The translations under genes and the position numbers were made by a program. The notes under the pieces were generated by a model that did not search any database, was not told the origin of the DNA, and saw nothing but the letters and a program-made list of their open reading frames with translations. 18,909 bases of DNA from Treponema sp. (lineage in GTDB: Bacteria; Spirochaetota; Spirochaetia; Treponematales; Treponemataceae), in NCBI GenBank assembly GCA_016292805.1, contig JAEDFM010000038.1, forward strand, positions 1-18,909. Reading direction: 5' to 3'. Shown in pieces: positions 7,311-14,115 of the stretch; positions within the stretch are counted from its first letter, which is position 1; each line of letters begins with the position of its first letter.

Positions 7311-7670
7311 ATGTCAAGAGCAATAGACGGAACAAAAAGAAAGAATCGTCGTGTTAAGATTTTGAAACTTGCTAAAGGTTTCCACGGTGATAGAAAATCA
7401 AATTACAAACCAGCTAAAGATGCTGTAACAAAAGCTTTAGGTCATGCTTATGTTGATCGTCGTGATCGCAAACATGAATTCCGCTCTTTGTGGATTGCAC
7501 GTATTAACGCAGCAGTTCGTGAAGAAGGTCTTACATACTCACAGTTCATCAACGGAGTTAACAAAGCAGGTATTAAATTGAACCGCAAGGCTCTCTCTAA
7601 TATGGCTATTGAAGACCCTACAGCTTTCAAAGCAGTTGTAGAAGCTGCTAAAAAAGCACTTAAAGCATAA
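7311..7670 (+). CDS. rplT: 50S ribosomal protein L20
   Basis: Large-subunit protein needed early in 50S assembly; in several bacteria it also represses its own operon by binding the mRNA. The 119 residues are typical. Diagnostic stretches are KNRRVKILKLAKGFHGDRKS near the N-terminus, YVDRRDRKHEFRSLWIARIN in the middle and YSQFINGVNKAGIKLNRKA near the C-terminal domain. GAGGTG lies upstream of the ATG. No terminator is seen after it; the next gene begins 10 bp later, with AAGGA overlapping the rplT stop. Confidence 0.98.
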   Translation: MSRAIDGTKRKNRRVKILKLAKGFHGDRKSNYKPAKDAVTKALGHAYVDRRDRKHEFRSLWIARINAAVREEGLTYSQFINGVNKAGIKLNRKALSNMAIEDPTAFKAVVEAAKKALKA

Positions 7671-7680
7671 GGAATAGCTT

Positions 7681-8307
7681 ATGATTTCACTCGATCAGGT
7701 TTATCTTCTTGAACAGAAGGTAGAAAGTGCTGTTGAAAAGATTCAGCAGCTACAGGCTGAAAACGATGCTCTACGCAATAAATGTTTAGAGCTCACAAAT
7801 GCGCTTTCAAGCAAGTCGGAGCAACTTTCTTCTTTTGAAAATGATCAGGACCAGATCGAGGATGGAATCAAAAAAGCACTTGAACGTCTTACTTCAATTG
7901 AAAATTCAGTTTTGAAGGCAGCCGTTCAAGTGTCTTCTACCCCATCAGTTACAAAACCAGTTGTAACTCCAGTCGAAACACCTGCAAAAGCTGCACCTGC
8001 AGTACCAGGTTTTGATGCATTGGAAAACGCTCCAGCACCAGAAGTTGAACAGGAACCAGAAATCACAGAAGAAACAGAACCAGTCATTGAAGAAACTTCA
8101 GTTGAAAATCCTGATGAAGAAATTTCAATTCCAGTTCAGGAAAATGTAATTCAAGAATCTCCAATTGATAATTTCAATCGTGCACTTGACCGTACTGCTT
8201 TCGCTGATTTAGCATTCGACAATCCAACTCCAACAGAAAGCTTTGAACCAGAAGAAACATTTGCCGACGATGAAAATCAGGACGGCTTAGGATTTGATAT
8301 TTTCTAA
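7681..8307 (+). CDS. zapB: ZapB-like coiled-coil cell division protein with acidic proline-rich tail
   Basis: Probable partner of ZapA at the Z-ring. Residues 1-80 are a heptad-rich coiled coil beginning MISLDQVYLLEQKVESAVEK. The spacing and character closely resemble the start of E. coli ZapB, which is about 80 residues and wholly coiled coil. Here a second part (about 90-208) is added. It is rich in Glu, Pro, Thr and Val, lacks predicted structure, and ends in the hydrophobic patch GLGFDIF. AAGGA lies seven bases before the ATG. The stop is followed directly by the ATG of zapA with no gap, so the two are coupled. The neighbour supports the ZapB assignment, but low-complexity coiled coils are easy to over-assign, and the tail has no family I recognise. 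Confidence 0.7.
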   Translation: MISLDQVYLLEQKVESAVEKIQQLQAENDALRNKCLELTNALSSKSEQLSSFENDQDQIEDGIKKALERLTSIENSVLKAAVQVSSTPSVTKPVVTPVETPAKAAPAVPGFDALENAPAPEVEQEPEITEETEPVIEETSVENPDEEISIPVQENVIQESPIDNFNRALDRTAFADLAFDNPTPTESFEPEETFADDENQDGLGFDIF

Positions 8308-8622
8308 ATGGGAAAATTAAGAATTGATGTGCTTGGTACAGCTTTCACTATCCAGGCTAACGAAGATAACGAATATCTTGAAAAACTCCTCGGATACTAC
8401 AATCGCATTATAAAAGATGTACAGGCTATTGATTCTGTAAAAACACCATTACAGGTTGCTATCCTTTCTGGAATTATGCTCTGTGATGAATTATACAAAG
8501 AAAAACAGAATAAAATTGCTATGGAAAACGGAACCTATGTTCCAATGGAATTTTCTCCAGACAACGAAGAAATTGAACGCCGCACATTAGAAATGCTGGA
8601 TAAACTTAATCAGGTGCTGTAA
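8308..8622 (+). CDS. zapA: Cell division protein ZapA
   Basis: FtsZ-associated protein that bundles protofilaments and stabilises the Z-ring. It has 104 residues, the family size. The N-terminal beta region LRIDVLGTAFTIQANEDNEYL matches the ZapA pattern (V-I-x-G-x-x-Y/F-x-I, then acidic and YLEKL), followed by the long dimerising helix with LQVAILSGIMLCDELYKEK. ATG immediately follows the stop of the ZapB-like gene; AGGA lies about 15 bases upstream, too far to be efficient, so translation probably depends on coupling. It is followed with no gap by the DUF188 gene. Confidence 0.88.
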   Translation: MGKLRIDVLGTAFTIQANEDNEYLEKLLGYYNRIIKDVQAIDSVKTPLQVAILSGIMLCDELYKEKQNKIAMENGTYVPMEFSPDNEEIERRTLEMLDKLNQVL

Positions 8623-9081
8623 TTGAAACAAGTTCAAATCTGGATTGATGCGGACTCCTGTCCTGCCCTAGTAAGAAATCACGCAGTAAAAATAGGATTA
8701 CAATTAAATTTAAAAGTATATTTTGTAGCAAACAAAGAAATCAAATGTGACTTTTCTAATGCTTATCAGATGATTATCTGTAATCAGGAAAAGGATGCAG
8801 CCGATAATTACATTTTTTCAAATGTTCAGGAAAATGACCTTGTTATTACCAGAGATATTGTTTTTGCAGACCGACTTGTAGAAAAAAATATTGCCTGTAT
8901 AAATGACAGAGGAACCATTTTTACAAAGGACAACATTAAACCTTTATTAAGTACAAGAGACTTTGATTTAAGTCTTGCGCAAATGGGACTTGTAAAACAC
9001 TACAATGAAGGTTATGACAAAAAAAAGTTCGCAGCATTTGCCAACTCTTTTGATAAGGTTATTCACCAGTTATTAAGATAA
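8623..9081 (+). CDS. YaiI/YqxD family (DUF188) protein, putative PIN-like nuclease
   Basis: Small cytoplasmic protein of 152 residues, the usual family length. The signature blocks are present: IWIDADSCP (7-15), EKDAADNYI (acidic, about 55-63), DLVITRDIVFADRL (about 71-84), INDRGTIFTKDNI and a late FAAFANSFDKV. Conserved Asp residues resemble the acidic centre of PIN-like nucleases, but activity is not established for the family. The start is TTG at 8623, directly after the zapA stop, with AGGTG seven bases upstream inside zapA. It ends the operon, 13 bp from the convergent HD-GYP gene. Confidence 0.88.
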   Translation: MKQVQIWIDADSCPALVRNHAVKIGLQLNLKVYFVANKEIKCDFSNAYQMIICNQEKDAADNYIFSNVQENDLVITRDIVFADRLVEKNIACINDRGTIFTKDNIKPLLSTRDFDLSLAQMGLVKHYNEGYDKKKFAAFANSFDKVIHQLLR

Positions 9082-9094
9082 TCAGACTATTCTA

Positions 9095-10342
9095 TTACTC
9101 TTCAGGATCATCTGGGATTGCCATAGAAATTGAACAGATACGATCTTTAATCTGCATAAAGGCAAGAACCACTTCTGGATCGAACTGAGTTCCAGCATTA
9201 TTCTGAATTTCAGAGAATGCATCTTCAATAGTCCAGGCTTCCTTATAGCAGCGCTTATGACTTAATGCATCAAATACATCAGCAACTGCTACAATTCTTG
9301 CAGACAATGGAATTTCCTTTCCCTTTAAAGTTTCGCATTTTGGTACAATACCTGTCTTAATACTAAACTGGGAAAGCTCAATCTTTCCAGGATAACCAGC
9401 TTCTCCACCGTCCCATCTATCGTGATGATGAAGAGCAATTTCAATAGACATTTCATCAAGGAAGCTTTCTGGAGGATCAAATAGCTGTCCTCCAATACAA
9501 GTATGCCCTTTCATAATGTTTCTTTCTTCTTCTGTAAATCGTGGGAAAGTTTTCTTTAAGATTACATCAGAAATACCAACTTTTCCAACATCATGAAATT
9601 TTGCAGCGATTTTAAGAGCATCTCGATATCTGTGCATTTCTGCAAAAGAAACATTGTGATTAAATGCCCAGCGGTCATAAATTTCCATAGCATAAGAAGA
9701 TACACGTTCAACATGAGGATATGTTTCTTTTGGATCACGGAACTCTGCCATTCTGAGCATGCGTTTTACCATGTTTGAAGTAAGGTATGCATGCTGCAAA
9801 GCCTGAACTGCACTTGTTGCAAAGTGTCCTATTAAAAGCTCAGCTTCTTCACCAAATGCAATATAATTTCCATTATCATCTTTGGCATTAATAATCTGAA
9901 GAACACCAAGAAGAGCTCCAGATGCCATTTTAAGTGGAATTGTATACATTGACTTTGTTCGATAGTCAGTTGTAAGGTCTGTATTTTTATTGAATTTATA
10001 TGGTTTATCTTCTGGAATCTGGTATACATCAGCAATATTTAATGGTTGTAAGGTTTCGGCAACATAACCACAAATTGAGCTTTTGTTGATTGGGAATGAA
10101 AAGTAGGTATATGGAAGCTTTACTCCAGGTGCCAGTTCTCTAAGATGAGTATCATTCTGACCATACTTAATTCTAAGCTTATTTCCTTCTGGAACATAAA
10201 TAGAACCAGCATCAGCGTTAACCATTTTACGGGTTTCTGTAAGAATACGTTCAAGAAGAACATCAACGTCCTGAATTTCACCTAACTGACGCTCAACTTC
10301 AATAATCTGCTGAAGTTTATCTTGTCTTCCATTATTTTCCAT
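9095..10342 (-). CDS. GAF plus HD-GYP domain protein, putative cyclic dinucleotide phosphodiesterase
   Basis: Probably hydrolyses c-di-GMP in response to a ligand or signal bound by its GAF domain. I choose ATG at 10342 (415 residues), preceded by GCAGGAAATT. The frame is open to a TTG at 10372, but that lies beyond the likely transcript start. A short coiled coil (about 10-35) leads into GAF (about 30-185; DAGSIYVPEG, GALLGVLQIINA). The HD-GYP domain covers about 195-410. KFHDVGK carries H250/D251, GHTCIGG H280, HHHDRW 305-310, GYP 316-318 and VADVFDAL D355. The third motif is unusual: HHHDRWDGGEAGYP instead of HHExWDGxGYP. About 20 extra residues separate GYP from LKGKEIPL, as in some GAF/HD-GYP proteins. 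No membrane segment is present. Together with the PilZ protein it points to c-di-GMP signalling. Confidence 0.88.
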   Translation of the reverse strand: MENNGRQDKLQQIIEVERQLGEIQDVDVLLERILTETRKMVNADAGSIYVPEGNKLRIKYGQNDTHLRELAPGVKLPYTYFSFPINKSSICGYVAETLQPLNIADVYQIPEDKPYKFNKNTDLTTDYRTKSMYTIPLKMASGALLGVLQIINAKDDNGNYIAFGEEAELLIGHFATSAVQALQHAYLTSNMVKRMLRMAEFRDPKETYPHVERVSSYAMEIYDRWAFNHNVSFAEMHRYRDALKIAAKFHDVGKVGISDVILKKTFPRFTEEERNIMKGHTCIGGQLFDPPESFLDEMSIEIALHHHDRWDGGEAGYPGKIELSQFSIKTGIVPKCETLKGKEIPLSARIVAVADVFDALSHKRCYKEAWTIEDAFSEIQNNAGTQFDPEVVLAFMQIKDRICSISMAIPDDPEE

Positions 10343-10371
10343 AATTTCCTGCCTGAAATTTCTCTCTATCA

Positions 10372-10380
10372 AATATAACA
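10372..10380 (-). promoter_or_regulatory. Possible extended -10 promoter for the HD-GYP gene
   Basis: Read on the minus strand, TGTTATATT forms a TGn extended -10 (TATATT at 10372-10377) in the gap after the m5C methyltransferase gene. Transcription would start near 10365, upstream of the ATG at 10342 and downstream of the alternative TTG. No good -35 is visible. Confidence 0.3.
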
Positions 10381-10390
10381 GAAAAAATTG

Positions 10391-11239
10391 TTAATTGATA
10401 GACTTTCCTTTTTTAATTAATGAAAAGAATATTGGTCCTGCTCCATTTTGAACATCTGGAAATATTTCATATCCATATTTTGTTTTTTCGTATTCTGGCA
10501 ATTCCATTTTAACAAAAGCCTCAATTTCTGATAAATCTGGTGAAGGTTCAATAAATGTAAAGGCATCTCCTTCCCTGTTGAACTTTTTAATCAATTTTTC
10601 CAGCATATCATCATTCTCCTGAGGACAAATAGCACAGGTTGAATACAATAAATAACCACCCGGCTGTAATAAACGATAAGCTGAAGACAATAGAGCCCAC
10701 TGTTCCATAGATACAGTTTTAATTCTGGATGGTGACCATGTATTTAGATATTTATCATCCAGCATAACATGCCGTTCCGAAGAACAAGGCGCATCCAGAA
10801 GAATACAATCAAAACATTCTGTTTGACGGGTACACCAGGTGGCTCCATCACTGCAGGAAACTGTAATACGGCTGTTTATTTCTTCTGGCAAACATTCATT
10901 TACAACCGTCTGAAGGCGATGCTTTCGTTCTGGAGACCGTTCATTTGATGACAGTTTAGCATCCTCGTTCATTCTTGAAGCAATTACAAGTGTTTTTCCA
11001 CCGGGAGCAGCACATAAATCCAGAATATTTTCCGCCTGTTTAACAGGCAAACAAAGAGCAGCAAAAACAGAAGCTGCATCTAAATAGTAAGACTTTTGAC
11101 TGCCAGGAATCTTATATTCTACGGCCTGATTTTCCTTTTTAAACGCTTCTTTTATAGCATTCCATCGTTCACCATAAATTTGAGTATAAAACTGTTCAAA
11201 ACCTTGCGCACCAGTAAGCTTATTTGATTTTTGTTTCAT
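10391..11239 (-). CDS. RsmB/NSUN-family RNA (cytosine-5) methyltransferase
   Basis: SAM-dependent enzyme making 5-methylcytosine in rRNA or tRNA. I choose ATG at 11239 (282 residues): it follows the upstream stop with one base between them (TAATATG) and has GGA just before. A TTG at 11269 would overlap the upstream gene by 29 bases. DLCAAPGGKT (74-83) is SAM motif I. LLDAPCSSE (147-155) holds the motif IV cysteine C152, and YSTCAICPQEND (199-210) the motif VI cysteine C202, which is the nucleophile in this family. Both cysteines needed for attack and product release are present. There is no N-terminal NusB domain and no C-terminal PUA domain, so it is a compact form, and the target base cannot be assigned. 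It is likely co-transcribed with the GH3 gene. Confidence 0.88.
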   Translation of the reverse strand: MKQKSNKLTGAQGFEQFYTQIYGERWNAIKEAFKKENQAVEYKIPGSQKSYYLDAASVFAALCLPVKQAENILDLCAAPGGKTLVIASRMNEDAKLSSNERSPERKHRLQTVVNECLPEEINSRITVSCSDGATWCTRQTECFDCILLDAPCSSERHVMLDDKYLNTWSPSRIKTVSMEQWALLSSAYRLLQPGGYLLYSTCAICPQENDDMLEKLIKKFNREGDAFTFIEPSPDLSEIEAFVKMELPEYEKTKYGYEIFPDVQNGAGPIFFSLIKKGKSIN

Positions 11240-11240
11240 A

Positions 11241-12461
11241 TTATTCCAAAGTAAAAAGACCGCAGTCAATTTTATATTTTAAAATTCGTTTAACAGATGT
11301 ATTGATTTTATTTTCAAATTCTGCATCTGCTTTTGCTTTATTGTACAAAACCTTTGCCTGATTTCCAAATCTTTTTTCGCTGGTCATAATGGAATCTATT
11401 CCAGCCTCCACAGCTTTAACTACAGCCACCTCAGGAGGATACCCGTTATCTGCAAGTGCTCCCATAAAAATATCATCAGAAAAAATAATTCCTTCATATC
11501 CCCATTCATTTCTAAGAATGTCAGTTACCCAAATCTTTGAAAGACAAGCTGGAACACCTGGATCAATTGCAGAAGTTCTGGCATGAGACATTAAAACACC
11601 TGCCGGCTGTTTACCAGAAGCATTTGATTGAATTACCTGTTTAAACCCTTCTACTGCTTCCAACAATACTGCCTTACTGTCTGTAATTTCGGGAAGTCCA
11701 GTATGTGGGTCTGTATTTGTATTTCCTGGAAAATGCTTAATAACAGTTCCAATACTGTTGAATTCGTATGCATTAACACAAGCCTTTCCATATTCTACAG
11801 TATTGAATAAAGAACCAAAACTGCGTCCATCCAGAAACTCTTTATTGTTATCATTGCAAACCTCAATTACAGGAGCAATGTTCATATTAAAACCAAGCTC
11901 TTTCATAGAAATTGCCTGGGATGAATATAAATCAAAAGCCTGAACAGAAGACATATTTTGAGCGACCTGCTCCTGTGAAGGTAAAGGACCAGTTAATTTT
12001 TTTAATCTATTAACCCAGCCACCTTCCTGATCTACAGAAAGATATGGAAGAATCTGATTATTTTCTAAGGCATAGTTTTGAATTGATTGTGAAAAAGCCT
12101 GCTGCTCCAAAACTGTAGGAGCAATGTTATAGCCAAAAAAAAGATATCCACCTGCAACTATTGGTTTAGTATTTTTTTCATCACCTGTTATTTTAGAAAA
12201 AGTTTCATAGGAACGAAAGTTTTTGCAGCCTTCAAGATTTTCTATAAACATTTGAGCAATGCGTTCTTCTAAAGGCATTGATTTTATATATTGATCAAGT
12301 TTAACATCCTGCTGAATTTTCCATTCCTGCAGATATTTATATACAGAGGTGGCACTTTTATTTCTGTTGATTTCTTTTTTAGTCTGTAATTTTTCTGTTT
12401 TTGATTTACAGGATATAAAAAATAAAACAAATACCATTAATAATAAACTTTTTTTAAGCAT
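11241..12461 (-). CDS. Glycoside hydrolase family 3 lipoprotein, NagZ-like beta-N-acetylhexosaminidase
   Basis: Probable cell-envelope beta-N-acetylglucosaminidase acting on peptidoglycan fragments or other GlcNAc glycans. It has 406 residues. A lipoprotein signal (MLKKSLLLMVFVLFF) ends in FISC with the modified cysteine at 18, so it should be membrane-anchored outside the cytoplasm, unlike cytoplasmic E. coli NagZ. The GH3 barrel landmarks are SVDQEGGW (142-149), FNMNIAPV (191-198), KHFPGNTNTDPH (242-253) and IIFSDDIFMG (326-335). D329 is the presumed nucleophile, and D251/H253 matches the Asp-His acid/base pair of NagZ enzymes. KHFPGN replaces the usual KHFPGH. No C-terminal second domain is present. 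The ATG lacks a ribosome site, and TATACT lies six bases upstream, so the message may be leaderless. Confidence 0.88.
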   Translation of the reverse strand: MLKKSLLLMVFVLFFISCKSKTEKLQTKKEINRNKSATSVYKYLQEWKIQQDVKLDQYIKSMPLEERIAQMFIENLEGCKNFRSYETFSKITGDEKNTKPIVAGGYLFFGYNIAPTVLEQQAFSQSIQNYALENNQILPYLSVDQEGGWVNRLKKLTGPLPSQEQVAQNMSSVQAFDLYSSQAISMKELGFNMNIAPVIEVCNDNNKEFLDGRSFGSLFNTVEYGKACVNAYEFNSIGTVIKHFPGNTNTDPHTGLPEITDSKAVLLEAVEGFKQVIQSNASGKQPAGVLMSHARTSAIDPGVPACLSKIWVTDILRNEWGYEGIIFSDDIFMGALADNGYPPEVAVVKAVEAGIDSIMTSEKRFGNQAKVLYNKAKADAEFENKINTSVKRILKYKIDCGLFTLE

Positions 12462-12467
12462 ACTTAA

Positions 12468-12500
12468 AGTATAGCGATTTATTAGTTAAGACGCTATAAT
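12468..12500. promoter_or_regulatory. Divergent promoter pair on an inverted repeat (GH3 lipoprotein and SDR genes)
   Basis: TATAGCG (12470-12476) and CGCTATA (12492-12498) form an inverted repeat with a 15-bp spacer. Extending to nine positions, AGTATAGCG and ATTATAGCG differ at one. Each arm carries a -10 pointing outward: TATACT on minus (12468-12473), six bases from the GH3 ATG, and TATAAT on plus (12495-12500), seven bases from the SDR ATG. Neither gene has a Shine-Dalgarno and neither -10 has a good -35, so an activator or repressor may bind the repeat. Both transcripts would be leaderless. Confidence 0.5.
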
Positions 12501-12507
12501 TTTACCA

Positions 12508-13359
12508 ATGAAAAACATAGCAATTATTAGTGGCGCAAGTTCTGGTATGGGAAAAGAATTTGCCATTCAAGTTTCTAAAAAATATAATTATGATGAAATA
12601 TGGCTTGTGGCACGCCGTGCAGATAAGCTGGAAGAATTAGCAAATCAGATAAACAGCGAAAAAAACTTTCCAATTGCAAAACCGGTTGTACTTGATATTT
12701 GCGGAAAAGCTGGCGCTAACAGTTTTGGAGCTCTTCTTAAAGCTGAAAGTGACAAGCTTAAAATTATGGAAAGTAGTCTTAAAATTGGTTTATTAATAAA
12801 TAATGCTGGTTTTGGAACTTATGGACCTTTTGATGAAACTTCAACAGAGCGTCAGATGGATATGGTAGATTTAAACTGTACTTCGCTTACAGGAATGTGC
12901 GGTGTTGCTTTACCATACCTATCTAAAGGCTCTGTAGTCATAAACACAGCATCACTGGCGGCTTTTATGCCATTGGGCAATTTTGCGGTTTACGGTGCAA
13001 GTAAAGCTTATGCATTAAGCTTTTCTGTTGCACTTGCAGCAGAACTTAAGCCAAAAGGAATTAAGGTTTGTGCTTTATGTCCTGGCAGCGTAAGTACAGA
13101 ATTTGCAAATGTAGCTTCTGGTGGAGTGCGTAAGGAAGTAAAAGGCGGTCATGATCCAGTAAAGGTTGTTGCCCATTGTCTTAAAAAAGCATTTAAGGGT
13201 AAAACAATTGCAATCTGGTATCCAAAATGGAAGTTCACAGCTTTCCTTAGTCGTCTTGTAAGCAGAAATCTAGTTGCCTGGTATACCTTTAATTATAATA
13301 AGCGACCTCATCCTGTAGAAAAGAAAACAGAGGAAGTTTCCATTTCTGATTTTATGTAA
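12508..13359 (+). CDS. Short-chain dehydrogenase/reductase (SDR) family oxidoreductase
   Basis: NAD(P)-dependent oxidoreductase with a classical SDR Rossmann fold, 283 residues. SGASSGMGKE (8-17) is the TGxxxGxG cofactor loop. VARR (33-36) after strand 2 places basic residues that favour NADPH. NNAG is at 97-100 and the catalytic set is N122, S148, Y161 and K165 (YGASK). LCPGSVSTEF follows as the usual post-catalytic PG motif. The substrate is unknown; the length and the basic C-terminal tail resemble the DltE/YqjQ-like SDR group, but I would not assign beyond the family. The ATG has no ribosome site and begins seven bases after TATAAT. It converges with the TtcA-like gene, with six bp between the stops. 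Confidence 0.9.
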   Translation: MKNIAIISGASSGMGKEFAIQVSKKYNYDEIWLVARRADKLEELANQINSEKNFPIAKPVVLDICGKAGANSFGALLKAESDKLKIMESSLKIGLLINNAGFGTYGPFDETSTERQMDMVDLNCTSLTGMCGVALPYLSKGSVVINTASLAAFMPLGNFAVYGASKAYALSFSVALAAELKPKGIKVCALCPGSVSTEFANVASGGVRKEVKGGHDPVKVVAHCLKKAFKGKTIAIWYPKWKFTAFLSRLVSRNLVAWYTFNYNKRPHPVEKKTEEVSISDFM

Positions 13360-13365
13360 TAAAAA

Positions 13366-14076
13366 TTATGGAAGATATAAAGGCTGTACATTCTTCAATG
13401 AATTGAACAGCCTTTCTTTTTTTAAGGGATCTCCATCTGTAAGCTGTTCCAGGTGGAAGCGGGCATTTTTTCTTGTTGAGTTTTCCTGGTAATTACAGGT
13501 ACAGGTAAACATTGAAAAACCCTTCTCCACTGCAAAATCTTTAATTCTGTCTTCCAGAATATAGCAGAGAGGTCTGATTATTGTTACCGGATATTTACCA
13601 TATTTTAACTTTGGAGACATTGTTGAAAACTCACCTTTATCCAGCATATTCATCAAAAGGGTTTCAAGAATATCATCCATATGATGGCCCAAAGCAATTT
13701 TGTTATATCCATTATTTATTGCATAGTTAATAAGCTCTGTTCGTCTTTGAGTAGAACACCAATAACAGCTCATTTTCTGACCAATTTTTACTCGCTCCAG
13801 TACATTTACATCTATAGATTCAAAAGGAACCTTCCATTCTTCAAAAAGCTTAATAATCTGTTCTGGAAAAGACTGAGCAAAATCATTCTGAATATTCAAA
13901 GCCTTATATTCAAAATTACAATCAGGTCTTTTTACCCGGTTTGAAAAATAATGAATTAAGGCTGTGGAATCTTTACCGCCGCTGGCTCCAATTAAAATTC
14001 GGTCACCAGGTTCAATGAGATTATAATCAAATACTGCTTTGTCTATTAGGGAAGAAAGTTTCGGCTGATTTTTCAT
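13366..14076 (-). CDS. TtcA-family tRNA 2-thiocytidine synthetase-like protein
   Basis: Predicted ATP-dependent tRNA thiolase; family members make 2-thiocytidine at position 32 using a 4Fe-4S cluster. It has 236 residues, shorter than E. coli TtcA (about 310). The PP-loop SGGKDS is at 32-37. CYWC (104-107) supplies a CxxC pair matching the cluster cysteines in TtcA's CSLC. LGHHMDDILETLLMN (129-143) is the conserved GHHxDD block, and C192 or C194 in FTCTCNYQ could be the third ligand. Compact homologues with the same motifs are common, so thiolation of another base is possible. The ATG at 14076 has no ribosome site and lies just behind the terminator of the preceding kinase-like gene. Its 3' end contains the terminator of the convergent SDR gene. 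Confidence 0.85.
   Translation of the reverse strand: MKNQPKLSSLIDKAVFDYNLIEPGDRILIGASGGKDSTALIHYFSNRVKRPDCNFEYKALNIQNDFAQSFPEQIIKLFEEWKVPFESIDVNVLERVKIGQKMSCYWCSTQRRTELINYAINNGYNKIALGHHMDDILETLLMNMLDKGEFSTMSPKLKYGKYPVTIIRPLCYILEDRIKDFAVEKGFSMFTCTCNYQENSTRKNARFHLEQLTDGDPLKKERLFNSLKNVQPLYLP
13379..13423 (+). terminator. Rho-independent terminator of the SDR gene, inside the convergent TtcA-like gene
   Basis: AAAGGCTGT (13379-13387) pairs perfectly with ACAGCCTTT (13407-13415), nine pairs. An inner ATTC/GAAT stem lies in the 19-base loop, and C plus seven Ts follow (13416-13423). On the minus strand the stem is followed only by a mixed TTTATATCTT, so it may act weakly in that direction too. 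It codes for the C-terminal residues of the TtcA-like protein. Confidence 0.75.
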
Positions 14077-14085
14077 TTTAGTTCT

Positions 14086-14109
14086 AAAAAAGACCGCTTT
14101 TCAGCGGTC
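14086..14109 (-). terminator. Rho-independent terminator of the permease/kinase-like operon
   Basis: On the minus strand GACCGCT (14103-14109) pairs perfectly with AGCGGTC (14092-14098) around a GAAA tetraloop and runs into six Ts (14086-14091). It lies between the kinase-like stop at 14116 and the TtcA-like ATG at 14076, so the latter probably has its own promoter or depends on readthrough. Confidence 0.8.
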
Positions 14110-14115
14110 CTTATA

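Noticed and set aside
10343..10372. HD-GYP protein starting at TTG 10372
   Set aside because: No ribosome site precedes it and it overlaps a candidate -10; ATG 10342 has GCAGGAA at a proper distance.
11240..11269. Longer m5C methyltransferase starting at TTG 11269
   Set aside because: It would overlap the GH3 gene by 29 bases. The ATG at 11239, one base after that gene's stop and with GGA just upstream, is more economical.
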